Positions 1 through 8,463 of a stretch of 27,107 nt of DNA are shown piece after piece (the stretch's first letter is position 1; each line of letters starts with the position of its first letter). The notes under the pieces were generated by a model that did no database searches, had not been told where the DNA came from, and saw nothing but the letters and a program-made list of their open reading frames with translations. Both the position numbers and the translations under genes were made by a program. This DNA is from Planctomycetota bacterium (GTDB lineage: Bacteria > Planctomycetota > Phycisphaerae > WQYP01): NCBI GenBank assembly GCA_021799715.1, contig JAJYZY010000014.1, forward strand, positions 1 through 27,107, in the 5' to 3' direction.

Positions 1-293
1 CGGAAATTGACGATCAATTGTGCGGTCACGGCGGCGCGCCCATGCAGAAACAGGCAATTAGTCATCGCTCCGTCCAGCAAGGCGGAAATGACGCCTCCAT
101 GCATAATGCCGGGGTAGCCTTCATAACGGCCGTCGCAATCGAAATTCCCCACCGCCACACCCTGATCATCCAGAGAGAGCCGAATTTTCAGCCCGTGCGG
201 ACAATTCGGACCGCACACAATGCAGTCGGGGTGGTATTGTCCACGCAGATCAGGCATGGTGTCCGCCGCATGAATGGCCATCGTTCTGACCAT
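1..293 (-). CDS. Hotdog-fold thioesterase (PaaI/4HBT-like), partial at window edge
   Basis: Minus-strand reading frame that enters the window from its left end; only the N-terminal ~97 codons are present. Visible residues include a Cys-rich lead-in (DCIVCGPNCPHGLKIRL) and the hotdog helix signature YPGIMHGGVISALLDGAM, where the HGG turn and following Asp are typical of PaaI-type acyl-CoA thioesterases. These enzymes hydrolyse acyl- or aryl-CoA thioesters in the cytoplasm; the substrate cannot be told here. I chose the ATG at 293 because GGAG lies six nt upstream; this start lies inside the end of the NifX-like gene (44 nt overlap). An ATG at 257 is an alternative with a weaker site. It appears to be the continuation of the hydrogenase/PFOR operon. 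Confidence 0.75.
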   Translation of the reverse strand, partial: MVRTMAIHAADTMPDLRGQYHPDCIVCGPNCPHGLKIRLSLDDQGVAVGNFDCDGRYEGYPGIMHGGVISALLDGAMTNCLFLHGRAAVTAQLIVNF

Positions 294-663
294 GATGCTC
301 TCCGCACTTATGATGCTCCTGGGAATCATGATCACAGGTATTGGAACCGGACTTAAGGTGCCCCTGCAGCCAGGCGGTAACGACTGCATCAACAGGCTCG
401 GCCGGTGCGCCCGTCAGGACTTGAATTTGATTCATGTCGCATAATTCGGCCGCTCGAGCACCTATTCCACCAGTAATGACAACGTTGACTCCGTGCGATT
501 TGAGCCACTGCGGCAGTTTGCCGGGTTCATGCTTGGGTGCGGCGAGAATTTGCTTTGACAGAATGGCTTTTGAGGTCATGTCGACTTCAACAATAGCAAG
601 CTCCGAACATCTGCCGAAATGTGGGTAAAGTAACGAGTCTAATACGGGAATCGCGAGTTTCAT
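250..663 (-). CDS. NifX/NafY-fold (dinitrogenase iron-molybdenum cofactor family) protein with His/Cys-rich C-terminal tail
   Basis: 137 residues. Residues 1-100 match the small RNase-H-like fold family of NifX/NafY and the NifB C-terminus: an opening KLAIPVLDS, the family hallmark PHFGRCSELAIVEVD (14-28), and VVITGGIGARAAELC (61-75). Family members bind Fe-Mo or Fe-S cofactors, but many occur outside nitrogen fixation with unknown roles. From residue 110 on there is a metal-binding-looking tail with eight His and three Cys in the last 28 residues (HH pairs at 117-118, 123-124 and 135-136). The start codon overlaps the hypB stop by 4 nt (ATGA) and follows a strong AAGGAG site. No nif structural genes are present. 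I infer a nickel or iron carrier or storage role for hydrogenase maturation; this is not established. Confidence 0.85.
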   Translation of the reverse strand: MKLAIPVLDSLLYPHFGRCSELAIVEVDMTSKAILSKQILAAPKHEPGKLPQWLKSHGVNVVITGGIGARAAELCDMNQIQVLTGAPAEPVDAVVTAWLQGHLKSGSNTCDHDSQEHHKCGEHHGQNDGHSCGGHHA

Positions 664-1370
664 GATGGTCTCCTTGAAATGGGCGTATTGTGGGCACCGG
701 CATGATTGCCGGGCTTATGTTGTTGTTTGACGTTCGTGATCAGCCAGTCCAGCCATGGTCGGGCCTCATGACGAGCGACGGAAAGTTCCAGTAGTGGGGC
801 GGCGCGGTTGAGGTGGATCACATCCTGGCGGAAACGCTCAAGGTCAAATGGAATGTAAGGTAAGAGATCTATTTTATTGAGAATCAACAAATCAGCCGAT
901 ACCACCAGGTTGGGGTGTTTAGCGGCCTTATCATCACCTTCACTGACACTGAACATCCCTACTTTACACTGTTGGCCGAGATTAAATGACACCGGGCAGA
1001 TCAGATTTCCCACGTTCTCGATGATCAGCAAACTCAGATCGGCAAGTTTGAGTTTATCCATGGCATGCCGCACCTGATTGGCGTCAAGGTGGCAACCGCT
1101 GCCGGTGTTGACCTGCACGATATTCTCACAGTGCATTGCCAATCGGTCGCCATCGCGGCTGGTTGCGGGATCGCCGACAATCACGCCGACGTTCATCACC
1201 CCTTTAAGTTCCTTTAACGTCAGTTCCAGAAGCGCGGTTTTTCCCGCACCGGGCGCACCGATTAAATCGACGACAAATATGCCTGAACGTTGGAATACCT
1301 CACGATTTTGCAGAGCTATTTCATCGTTGAGTTTAAGAACATTTTCAACAATTGGTACTTTGGTGCTCAT
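660..1370 (-). CDS. hypB: Hydrogenase nickel-incorporation GTPase HypB
   Basis: 236 residues. HypB is a SIMIBI-class GTPase that, with HypA, delivers nickel to the hydrogenase large subunit in the cytoplasm. Seen in the sequence: P-loop GAPGAGKT (38-45), GDPATSRDGDRL (66-77), the metal-site segment GSGCHLDA with Cys93-His94, NLICP with Cys125, and the guanine motif NKID (165-168). The N-terminus starts directly with the G-domain helix, so both the CxxCGC high-affinity nickel motif and the polyhistidine storage stretch of other HypBs are absent. The last ~24 residues (from KQQHKPGNHAGAH) are a short, mildly His-containing extension. The gene overlaps the end of hypA by 26 nt and has GGAG about seven nt before the ATG. 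Confidence 0.96.
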   Translation of the reverse strand: MSTKVPIVENVLKLNDEIALQNREVFQRSGIFVVDLIGAPGAGKTALLELTLKELKGVMNVGVIVGDPATSRDGDRLAMHCENIVQVNTGSGCHLDANQVRHAMDKLKLADLSLLIIENVGNLICPVSFNLGQQCKVGMFSVSEGDDKAAKHPNLVVSADLLILNKIDLLPYIPFDLERFRQDVIHLNRAAPLLELSVARHEARPWLDWLITNVKQQHKPGNHAGAHNTPISRRPS

Positions 1371-1797
1371 GATTTACTCCGGTCTGAAGCGACTTTTTTC
1401 CACGGCGGCCGTGAGCACGAACCCGACGGCCTGCCGGATGTTTGGGTTTACAATGCCTGGTGATGTGGTCTACCTCAATGGAATCCAAGTGGAATTCATC
1501 ACCGCCCATCACATCAACCTGCGATCCTCCGCACACGCAATGCTCATCAACCGTTGCGGGTTCCCAGCATCGCCCACACGCCACACACCGCAATCGCCAT
1601 GGCGGTGTTACAACAATTAAACGTGATCCGGCCCATCCGGCATTTGCACTGGCGATATTCCACGCCATCTCCATGGCCTCCGATACCACACCGTGCATGG
1701 GGCCGATTCGCACCGTGGCGCTGATCAGGCGTTCATGGGTCGGGATATGCCGCCGAATAAGTGCGATCAACGATTCCGCAATGGATATTTCATGCAT
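1345..1797 (-). CDS. hypA: Hydrogenase/urease nickel metallochaperone HypA
   Basis: 150 residues, longer than the usual ~115. HypA binds Ni(II) through its N-terminal MHE motif, here intact (His2, Glu3), and has a structural zinc site. The zinc region reads CVACGRC (71-77) and then EHCVCGG (85-91). The second half is CxC preceded by His instead of the canonical CxxC, so the fourth ligand could be His86 or Cys87. The core ends at about residue 110 with HLDSIEVDH, as in other HypAs; residues 111-150 form a basic extension that contains extra His and Cys (RHCKPKH, NHEHQSTNC). It begins three nt after the DHOD-like stop codon with GGAG about seven nt upstream, and runs 26 nt into hypB. Confidence 0.94.
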   Translation of the reverse strand: MHEISIAESLIALIRRHIPTHERLISATVRIGPMHGVVSEAMEMAWNIASANAGWAGSRLIVVTPPWRLRCVACGRCWEPATVDEHCVCGGSQVDVMGGDEFHLDSIEVDHITRHCKPKHPAGRRVRAHGRRGKKSLQTGVNHEHQSTNC

Positions 1798-1800
1798 GAT

Positions 1801-2823
1801 TCAACTCCAGAATGATTCCATGCCGGTTTCCAACTGTTTCCACCCCTGAAGTATCCGAATATAATTTCCGCGCTCAAATAATTCCGGTTCCGGAGATCGC
1901 GCCATGCTCATGGATCCCTTCATCTGCTTGACCGAAGTGTATTCGTTGGCCCGCATCCATTCGGCCAGGGCATCGCGCAACACCTTCAGGTGCTCCGGGC
2001 CGTACTCCAGAAGCGCTGAAACGATTTGTACGCCATCCGCGCCCACCATAAGACATTTAATGGCATCGCGGGCATTTTGTACGCCGCCGGTAATCGCCAA
2101 TTGACAATCCACCTGCCCGCTGATTGCCGCCGTCCAACGCAGGCGCGGCAGCAGTTCTTCCGACGTGGAGAGCTTAAGCTCTCGTTTTACCGTCAGATTT
2201 TCAATATCAATATCGGCCTGGTAAAAGCGATTGAAAATCACCACGCTCCCCGCACCGGCTTTGGCCGCCTGGGCCACAAAGTGCACCGGCGAGGTATAAA
2301 ACGGAGAGAGCTTCACGGCCAGCGGCAGCCGCACCGTTTTTCGCACATCCTGTATGACCGCCAGCGATTCACGTTCTATATCGGTGGCATCTCGAAATGC
2401 TGAAAGCGCTAAATCGTACAGATTTAATTCAATGCCGTCGGCACCGGCGTCCTCAAGCAATCTTGCGTAAGCGGTCCAGCCGCCCAGCGTGCGTCCATTT
2501 AACGAAGCTATGACCGGTATGCGCACTGCCGCCTTTATTTTTTGCAATTGCTTCAGATAGGCATCAGGTCCAAGCCGGAAATTGTAGGGCGTGGCAAGAT
2601 AGCTCGAAGCTTCACCGGAGCTATCCTCCCCCTGGGTAATCGTCCAATCAACATACATTTCCTCCTTCACCAATTGCTCTTCAAATATGGAGTGCATGAT
2701 GATCATCGGCGCGCCGGCATCTTCGAGCCGGCGGACGGTATCCATATCATTAACCATCGGAGATGCCCCCGGTATCAGCGGGTGCGGAAGATCAAAGCCC
2801 ATATAATTTGTGGACATATCCAT
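1801..2823 (-). CDS. Dihydroorotate dehydrogenase-like flavoprotein (PFOR-associated type)
   Basis: 340 residues forming an FMN-binding TIM barrel of the DHOD superfamily. The N-terminus (MDMSTNYMGFDLPHPLIPGASP), a conserved Lys in LAVKLSPFYTSP, and the C-terminal flavin-phosphate region AITGGVQNARDAIKCLMVGADGVQ support this. At the place where true dihydroorotate dehydrogenases have NxSCPN this protein has IELNLYDLALS (131-141), so pyrimidine synthesis is unlikely. This subtype is commonly annotated as DHOD-like and its reaction is unknown. The start at 2823 is preceded by AAAGGAGA at good spacing and leaves a 4-nt gap after the PFOR stop; an upstream in-frame ATG at 2847 would overlap PFOR and lacks support. 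Its position suggests it works with PFOR or with the hydrogenase. Confidence 0.88.
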   Translation of the reverse strand: MDMSTNYMGFDLPHPLIPGASPMVNDMDTVRRLEDAGAPMIIMHSIFEEQLVKEEMYVDWTITQGEDSSGEASSYLATPYNFRLGPDAYLKQLQKIKAAVRIPVIASLNGRTLGGWTAYARLLEDAGADGIELNLYDLALSAFRDATDIERESLAVIQDVRKTVRLPLAVKLSPFYTSPVHFVAQAAKAGAGSVVIFNRFYQADIDIENLTVKRELKLSTSEELLPRLRWTAAISGQVDCQLAITGGVQNARDAIKCLMVGADGVQIVSALLEYGPEHLKVLRDALAEWMRANEYTSVKQMKGSMSMARSPEPELFERGNYIRILQGWKQLETGMESFWS

Positions 2824-2827
2824 AAAC

Positions 2828-5800
2828 CTAATCTCCTTTCGCCGCAACGGCGGATGAACTGGTTTGATTTGTACCGCCGGTTCCTGGAAACGCGAAGCCC
2901 GCCAGTTGACTGTAAAGTGCCAGTCGTTCGGCGGTGTTGCGTACGGAAGCCTCTGAAAGCAGGCGGAATCTTTCAGGATTCATTTTTTCAATCATCGAGA
3001 ACCTGGTCTCATTGCGGAGATAATCGCGCACGTTGGCCTTTTGGCCGGGAGAATCAATCTGCAGCGGAGGTTTGCCGACGGCTATAAGCCTGGGGTCATA
3101 GTGGTACAACGGCCAAACCCCGCTATCCACAGCTAATTTCTGCTGATTGACGCCGAATTTAAGATCATACCCATGTGCGATGCAATGACTGTACGCGATG
3201 ACCAGCGACGGACCGGGATAGCTTGCGGCTTCACTGATAACCCGCACCGCATGATTGTCATTGGCACCGAACGCGATGCTCGCGACATACGCATGCCGAT
3301 AGCTCATGGCCATCAGACCGAGATCTTTTTTCTGCGTGCCTTTACCAGCGGCGGCAAATTTGGCCACCGCGCCGATCGGTGTGCTCTTGGAACTCTGGCC
3401 GCCGGTATTGGAATATACTTCCGTATCCAGAACCAGAATATTGACGTCGAATGGCAGACTCAATACATGATCAAGTCCCCCAAAATCAATATCATAGGCC
3501 CATCCATCGCCGCCGAGTATCCACACGCTTTTTCGCACAAGATAATCAGCCATTTGCGCCAGCACCGCAGCCTGCGGCGCTTGGCTGTTGTTAAGGTGTT
3601 GGCGGAGAATTTCCACCCGTTTACGCTGTTCGGCAATCCCGTGTTCCGTACTTTGGTCCGCTTCCAGAATGGCCGTAGTCAGGGTGTCACCGAGCATGCC
3701 TGAAAATGCTTTTACCAGCCGTTGTGCCTGTTGTATATGCTGTTGAATGCCCAATCGCATTCCCAGGCCGAATTCAGCATTGTCTTCAAACAGGGAATTA
3801 TTCCACGCCGGTCCGCGGCCATCGCGGTTTGTCGTATACGGCGTGGTGGGAAGGTTACCGCCGTAAATAGATGAGCATCCCGTAGCGTTGGCGATAATGA
3901 GCCGATCTCCAAATAACTGGGTCAACAATTTGATATATGGCGTTTCACCACAACCGGCGCAGGCTCCGCTGAACTCAAACAAGGGCAACATGAATTGACT
4001 GGATTTCACGTCCAATCGTGTCAGGCGTGTGCGATCGAACTCGGGGATGGTAAGGAAAAAGTTGAAATTGTCGCGCTCCCGATCGCGGATATTCAATTGC
4101 GGCACCATATTGATCGCTTTACGCTTGGGGTTGGTTTTATCCTTTGCCGGGCATACCTCCACACACAGGCCGCATCCGGTGCAATCTTCCGGGGCCACCT
4201 GCAGCGTATAAGACATGCCCTTAAAGTCCGGAGCTTTATACGGTGTATGTTTAAATGACGCCGGTGCGCCAGCCAGGGCATTGGTATCAAAAAGTTTGGC
4301 CCGTATAGCCGCATGCGGGCAGACAAAGGCGCATTTGTTGCATTGGATGCACAGTTGCTGCTCCCATTCGGGTATTTCCACCGCGATGTTGCGCTTTTCC
4401 CACTTCGTTGTGCCGGTTGGCCAGGTGCCATCGACCGGGAAGGCACTGACGGGCAGCAAATCTCCCTTGCCGGCCATCATGACCGCCTGCACGCGACTCG
4501 TGAAGTCCGGCATGCCCGGTTGAGCGAAGGTTTCCTGCCGGAATCCGGACGTGGCTGTGGTTGGAATTGCGATTTCATGCAGATTGGCAAGTGTCTGGTC
4601 AACCGCATCATAATTGCGACGGACGACTTCCTCGCCCCGCTTTTCGTAGGTTTTTTTGATCGCCTTTTTAATGGCTGCAATTGCCGCATCGCGCGGTAAT
4701 ACACCGGAAATGGCGAAAAACGCCGTTTGCATAATGGTGTTGATGCGCCGTCCCATGCCGGTATTCCGCGCCACCGTATTGGCATCTATGGAAAACAGCC
4801 GCAGCCGTTTATCTATAATGGTTTGTTGAATTTCCACCGGTAGATGATTCCATAATTTCAGCGGCTCCATCGGCGCGTTAAGGAGAAATACAGCGCCCGG
4901 AGCGGCCAAGTCCAGAATGTTCATGCGTGCCAGAAATTCAAATTGATGACATGCGATGAAGTTGGCCCGGCGAATGAGATACGGTGCTCGTATCGGCTCT
5001 TTGCCAAATCGCAAATGCGAGATGGTCATGGCTCCGGATTTTTTCGAGTCATAAACAAAATAACCCTGGGCATGTAAATCTGTCTGATCACCAATAATTT
5101 TTATGGAATTTTTGTTGGCACCCACCGTGCCATCCGCCCCCAGGCCGTAAAACATAGCCTGTACCACATCACCCATCGGCAGATCAAAAGTTTCATCCAC
5201 GGGCAGTGACAACCTGGTAACATCGTCCGTAATGCCCACCGTAAAGCGTGGCTTGGGATTCGATTTAGCCAATTCATCGAACACCGCTTTGACCATGGCG
5301 GGCGTAAATTCCTTGCTGGAAAGGCCGTAGCGTCCTCCGATCACCATCGGCATGTCCCCCATGGGTAATGCACCGACCATCATCGCCTGCGCCAGCGAGG
5401 TGATGACATCCTGATAAAGTGGTTCCCCGGCGGCTCCCGGTTCTTTTGTGCGGTCCATGACCGCAATTTTACGGGTGCTTGGCGGGATGGCCGCAACCAG
5501 CATATCGGCCGCAAATGGGCGGTACATGCGCACAATGATACATCCGATCTGTTCTCCCTTTGCCGCAAGGTATTGAACGGTTTCGCTTACGGTTTCGGCA
5601 CCGGAACCCATGATGATCATCACGCGCGCGGCCTGCGGATGTCCGCGATATTCATACGGTTTATAAGACCGGCCCGTGAGTTCCCCGAATCGCCGCATTT
5701 CTTCGACAACAATGTTCGGCAGTGCGTCATAAAATGGATTCGCCGCCTCCCGCGCCTGGAAAAACGTGTCGGGATTTTGTGCCGTACCCCTCAATACCGG

Positions 5801-6439
5801 AGCATCGGGCGTCAGGGCTCGCTGACGGTGTGCCGCCAGCAATTGTTGCGGAATAATCGCTTGCAGTTGCGCATCGGTGAGAATATCAACGCCGTTAAGC
5901 TCGTGTGATGTGCGAAAGCCATCAAAGAAATGGATAAATGGTATTCTGCCGCGCAATGTGGCGGCTAATGTGATGGCCGCCTGATCATGCGCTTCCTGCA
6001 CATTGATAGATGCCAACATGGCAAATCCGGTTTGCCGACAGGCCATCACATCGGAATGATCGCCGAATATCGACAACGCATGGGTGGCCAGCGAACGGGC
6101 CGCGACCTGAATGACAAAACTGGTAAGTTCACCGGCGATTTTATACAAATTCGGGATCATCAAAAGCAATCCCTGTGAGGATGTTGCGGTGGTGCATAAT
6201 GAACCGGCCTGCAGTGCGCCATGCACAGCGCCGATGGCACCGCCTTCACTTTGCATTTCCACAACCTGCGGCACTCCACCCCAGATGTTGGTTTGCCCGC
6301 GCGAGGCCCAGTCATCGAAAAATTCCCCCATGGGACTCGCCGGTGTGATCGGGTAAATCACTGCCGTTTCGCTGGTGCGATAAGCAACACTGGCCGCCGC
6401 TTCATTGCCGTCCATCGTCGTATGCTGTTGCGTATTCAT
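2828..6439 (-). CDS. nifJ: Pyruvate:ferredoxin (flavodoxin) oxidoreductase
   Basis: 1203 residues, the normal size of single-chain bacterial PFOR. It converts pyruvate and CoA to acetyl-CoA and CO2 and reduces ferredoxin or flavodoxin in the cytoplasm. Domains in order: N-terminal pyrimidine-binding domain (YRTSETAVIYPITPASPMGE), the transketolase-like C-terminal/CoA domains, an 8-iron ferredoxin domain with CIQCNKCAFVCP (near 695) and CTGCGLCVEVCP (near 758), the third-cluster region GACAGCGETPY (near 828) and the TPP/Mg motif GGDGWAYDIDFGG (near 978) followed by DTEVYSNTGGQ. All expected cluster cysteines are visible. AAAGGA precedes the ATG. It lies 14 nt after the hydrogenase protease gene and 4 nt before the DHOD-like gene, so it is probably co-transcribed with the hydrogenase and supplies its electrons. 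Confidence 0.97.
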   Translation of the reverse strand: MNTQQHTTMDGNEAAASVAYRTSETAVIYPITPASPMGEFFDDWASRGQTNIWGGVPQVVEMQSEGGAIGAVHGALQAGSLCTTATSSQGLLLMIPNLYKIAGELTSFVIQVAARSLATHALSIFGDHSDVMACRQTGFAMLASINVQEAHDQAAITLAATLRGRIPFIHFFDGFRTSHELNGVDILTDAQLQAIIPQQLLAAHRQRALTPDAPVLRGTAQNPDTFFQAREAANPFYDALPNIVVEEMRRFGELTGRSYKPYEYRGHPQAARVMIIMGSGAETVSETVQYLAAKGEQIGCIIVRMYRPFAADMLVAAIPPSTRKIAVMDRTKEPGAAGEPLYQDVITSLAQAMMVGALPMGDMPMVIGGRYGLSSKEFTPAMVKAVFDELAKSNPKPRFTVGITDDVTRLSLPVDETFDLPMGDVVQAMFYGLGADGTVGANKNSIKIIGDQTDLHAQGYFVYDSKKSGAMTISHLRFGKEPIRAPYLIRRANFIACHQFEFLARMNILDLAAPGAVFLLNAPMEPLKLWNHLPVEIQQTIIDKRLRLFSIDANTVARNTGMGRRINTIMQTAFFAISGVLPRDAAIAAIKKAIKKTYEKRGEEVVRRNYDAVDQTLANLHEIAIPTTATSGFRQETFAQPGMPDFTSRVQAVMMAGKGDLLPVSAFPVDGTWPTGTTKWEKRNIAVEIPEWEQQLCIQCNKCAFVCPHAAIRAKLFDTNALAGAPASFKHTPYKAPDFKGMSYTLQVAPEDCTGCGLCVEVCPAKDKTNPKRKAINMVPQLNIRDRERDNFNFFLTIPEFDRTRLTRLDVKSSQFMLPLFEFSGACAGCGETPYIKLLTQLFGDRLIIANATGCSSIYGGNLPTTPYTTNRDGRGPAWNNSLFEDNAEFGLGMRLGIQQHIQQAQRLVKAFSGMLGDTLTTAILEADQSTEHGIAEQRKRVEILRQHLNNSQAPQAAVLAQMADYLVRKSVWILGGDGWAYDIDFGGLDHVLSLPFDVNILVLDTEVYSNTGGQSSKSTPIGAVAKFAAAGKGTQKKDLGLMAMSYRHAYVASIAFGANDNHAVRVISEAASYPGPSLVIAYSHCIAHGYDLKFGVNQQKLAVDSGVWPLYHYDPRLIAVGKPPLQIDSPGQKANVRDYLRNETRFSMIEKMNPERFRLLSEASVRNTAERLALYSQLAGFAFPGTGGTNQTSSSAVAAKGD

Positions 6440-6453
6440 ATATTATCCTTTCT

Positions 6454-7011
6454 TCATTGTTGCTGAACTGTTATCGCCGGTTCGGAATCCCTATAAATTT
6501 CCGGCAGAAAATTTTGCCCATTAAACCAGAGAGAAAACCCATTAATTAAATACTGGACAAGCCGATCCACGGCGGCGGCAATCCGGGGTGTTAATTGATC
6601 ACTGATTTCCAAGCATTGGCATCCGAGTGCCGCAACCCACGCATCGGGACATGCTCCGAAGTTGCATTGCGCCATTGCCAGCACCTTGCCGGGTGTGAAA
6701 TGGTGGCCGAAAAGCATGGCGGATGGTGCTTCTTCATGCACCCGGCTGATGGTAATGCGGCCTGGAGGAAGCGTCATGCTGGCATCAACAAAGACAACCC
6801 GCTTGAACAGGGCGATCTCTGCCGAGAGTTCCGGCGTCAGTTGTGTATGGGAAATCAACTCTACCCGCCTGTGACAACACGGCGGCAAAAGAGCCGAAAG
6901 CTTCTCGATGACGGCCGGTCCCGCGCCATCATCTCCGCGCAGTGTATTGCCATATCCAATGACAAGTATCTCCCTCGCGGCAGCGGCAAGATCAGTTTCT
7001 TTGCAGCACAT
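6454..7011 (-). CDS. hoxW: [NiFe]-hydrogenase maturation protease (HoxW/HyaD family)
   Basis: 185 residues from the chosen start. This endopeptidase removes the C-terminal peptide of the hydrogenase large subunit after nickel insertion. Signatures: ILVIGYGNTLRGDDGAGPAV with the nickel-sensing acidic residues, LISHTQLTPELS, VVFVDAS with the second Asp, and GHHFTPG with the metal-ligand His. The frame is open further upstream inside hoxH; I chose the ATG at 7011 because GAGG stands about six nt before it and because it puts the conserved domain near the N-terminus. ATG 7026 is an alternative. The gene overlaps hoxH by 20 nt, fitting its role on HoxH. The symbol is by analogy with HoxEFUYH operons. 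Confidence 0.9.
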   Translation of the reverse strand: MCCKETDLAAAAREILVIGYGNTLRGDDGAGPAVIEKLSALLPPCCHRRVELISHTQLTPELSAEIALFKRVVFVDASMTLPPGRITISRVHEEAPSAMLFGHHFTPGKVLAMAQCNFGACPDAWVAALGCQCLEISDQLTPRIAAAVDRLVQYLINGFSLWFNGQNFLPEIYRDSEPAITVQQQ

Positions 7012-8422
7012 CGCACACCTCACCATCCGGAGCGCACAGCTCAATGCGCAGCGGCATTTGCCCCAAAGCATGTGTGGAACAGCTCAGGCACGGATCAAAG
7101 CATCGAATAACAGCCTCCACGCGGTTGAGCATTCCTTCCCGCAATTTCGTGCCATCGACAAATCTTTCCGCAACCTGTCGCACGCCGAGATTCATTGCCA
7201 GGTTGTTGTGTCCGGTGGCGATAATCAGGTTGGCCCAACGAATCAGTCCATTGTCATCAATTTTATAGTGATGAATCAGCGTGCCGCGCGGTGCCTCGGA
7301 AATTCCCACTCCTTCCAGCCGATTGGGCCGGGCGCGCGAGCGGATGTGCGTATTGAGAATATCCGGAAATTGTAACAGCCGCTGGATCATTTCTATTCCA
7401 TACACAATCTCAATAAGTCGTGCCCAGTGGTAATGGAAACTGCTTTGTGGTGCGCGGCCAAGCCGGGTACGAAATACGCCCAATTCCATATCCGCGCGGA
7501 CCGTACCGCACCGTTCCGCCACGGCCAGACGTGCCAGCGGGCCCACGCGATATATTCCCGCGGGGTATCCGTGCGGCTTAAAGAAAGGGAACTTGAGATA
7601 GGAGTAATTCTCCACGGCTTCGCTGATCAGTGATGCGTAATGGCTGTGGTTGCCCTGGCTAAGTTCCGCCACGGGCGTGGCATGATGATCCACAAACTTC
7701 AAGGCTCCATCATAATGTTCCAACAGGCCGTCGGGGGTAACCAGTCCGGCAAAAAGCGTCGGAAAATTGGCAAACGCATCAACTTCCGCCGGGTAACGAT
7801 TGTCAACTTGATGAAAATAATCCAGTGCCCGCTCAACACGGGCGAGGGCCGAAGGAATCTCCTTCAAAATGGCATCGCGCGTTTCCTCCGTCAGCGGCGC
7901 GTTAACGCCGCCGGGCACAACCCATGCGGGATGGATTTTTTTCCCTCCCAGCTTTTCAATAACGTCCTGTCCGAATTTACGCAGCAGTATGCCATCGCGC
8001 GCGAAATCAGGATGCTCTCGAATCAGGCCGAAAATATTACGCCGCATGGGATCGCCGTCCATGCCGAAAAGCAGGTCCGGACTGGAAAGATGAAAAAACG
8101 ACAGTGCGTGGCTCTGTATCATCTGGGCCAGGTTCATCATCCGGCGAAGTTTGTCCGCGGTGGGTGGAATCTGCACGGCCAGAATATCATCACACGCCTT
8201 GGCCGCCGCCATCAGGTGGCTTACCGGACAAATTCCGCATATCCGGGCCATAATTCCGGGCATTTCAGTTAATGGTCGGCCCTCGACAAATTTCTCAAAG
8301 CCGCGAAATTGCGTCACGTGAAACTGGGCATCACAAACTTTACCGCCGTCATCAAGGTGAATGGTGATTTTAGCGTGTCCCTCAATGCGGGTAACACCGT
8401 CAATGGTAATGGTTTTAGGCAT
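6992..8422 (-). CDS. hoxH: NAD-linked [NiFe]-hydrogenase large subunit HoxH
   Basis: 476 residues. This is the catalytic subunit that holds the Ni-Fe(CN)2CO centre. The N-terminal ligand motif is [10 protein letters not shown] with Cys62 and Cys65, and the C-terminal motif is DPCLSCSTH with Cys445 and Cys448. The maturation protease should cut after His451 and release a 25-residue peptide starting ALGQ. The company of HoxEFUY and the form of the L1 motif point to group 3d bidirectional hydrogenase, which couples H2 and NAD(H), and in some cyanobacteria ferredoxin/flavodoxin. AGAGGAA precedes the ATG; a 41-nt gap separates it from hoxY. The presence of the peptide means the whole HypA-F and protease pathway is needed, and it is encoded alongside. 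Confidence 0.96.
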   Translation of the reverse strand: MPKTITIDGVTRIEGHAKITIHLDDGGKVCDAQFHVTQFRGFEKFVEGRPLTEMPGIMARICGICPVSHLMAAAKACDDILAVQIPPTADKLRRMMNLAQMIQSHALSFFHLSSPDLLFGMDGDPMRRNIFGLIREHPDFARDGILLRKFGQDVIEKLGGKKIHPAWVVPGGVNAPLTEETRDAILKEIPSALARVERALDYFHQVDNRYPAEVDAFANFPTLFAGLVTPDGLLEHYDGALKFVDHHATPVAELSQGNHSHYASLISEAVENYSYLKFPFFKPHGYPAGIYRVGPLARLAVAERCGTVRADMELGVFRTRLGRAPQSSFHYHWARLIEIVYGIEMIQRLLQFPDILNTHIRSRARPNRLEGVGISEAPRGTLIHHYKIDDNGLIRWANLIIATGHNNLAMNLGVRQVAERFVDGTKLREGMLNRVEAVIRCFDPCLSCSTHALGQMPLRIELCAPDGEVCDVLQRN

Positions 8423-8463
8423 GTTACATTCCTCTTTTCAGGCCCATTGCCGCGGGCCATTGT

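Noticed and set aside
250..663. Nitrogen-fixation cluster (NifX next to nifJ)
   Set aside because: No nifHDK, nifE/N or nifB is present; nifJ-type PFOR is common in fermentation and the NifX fold occurs widely outside nitrogen fixation.
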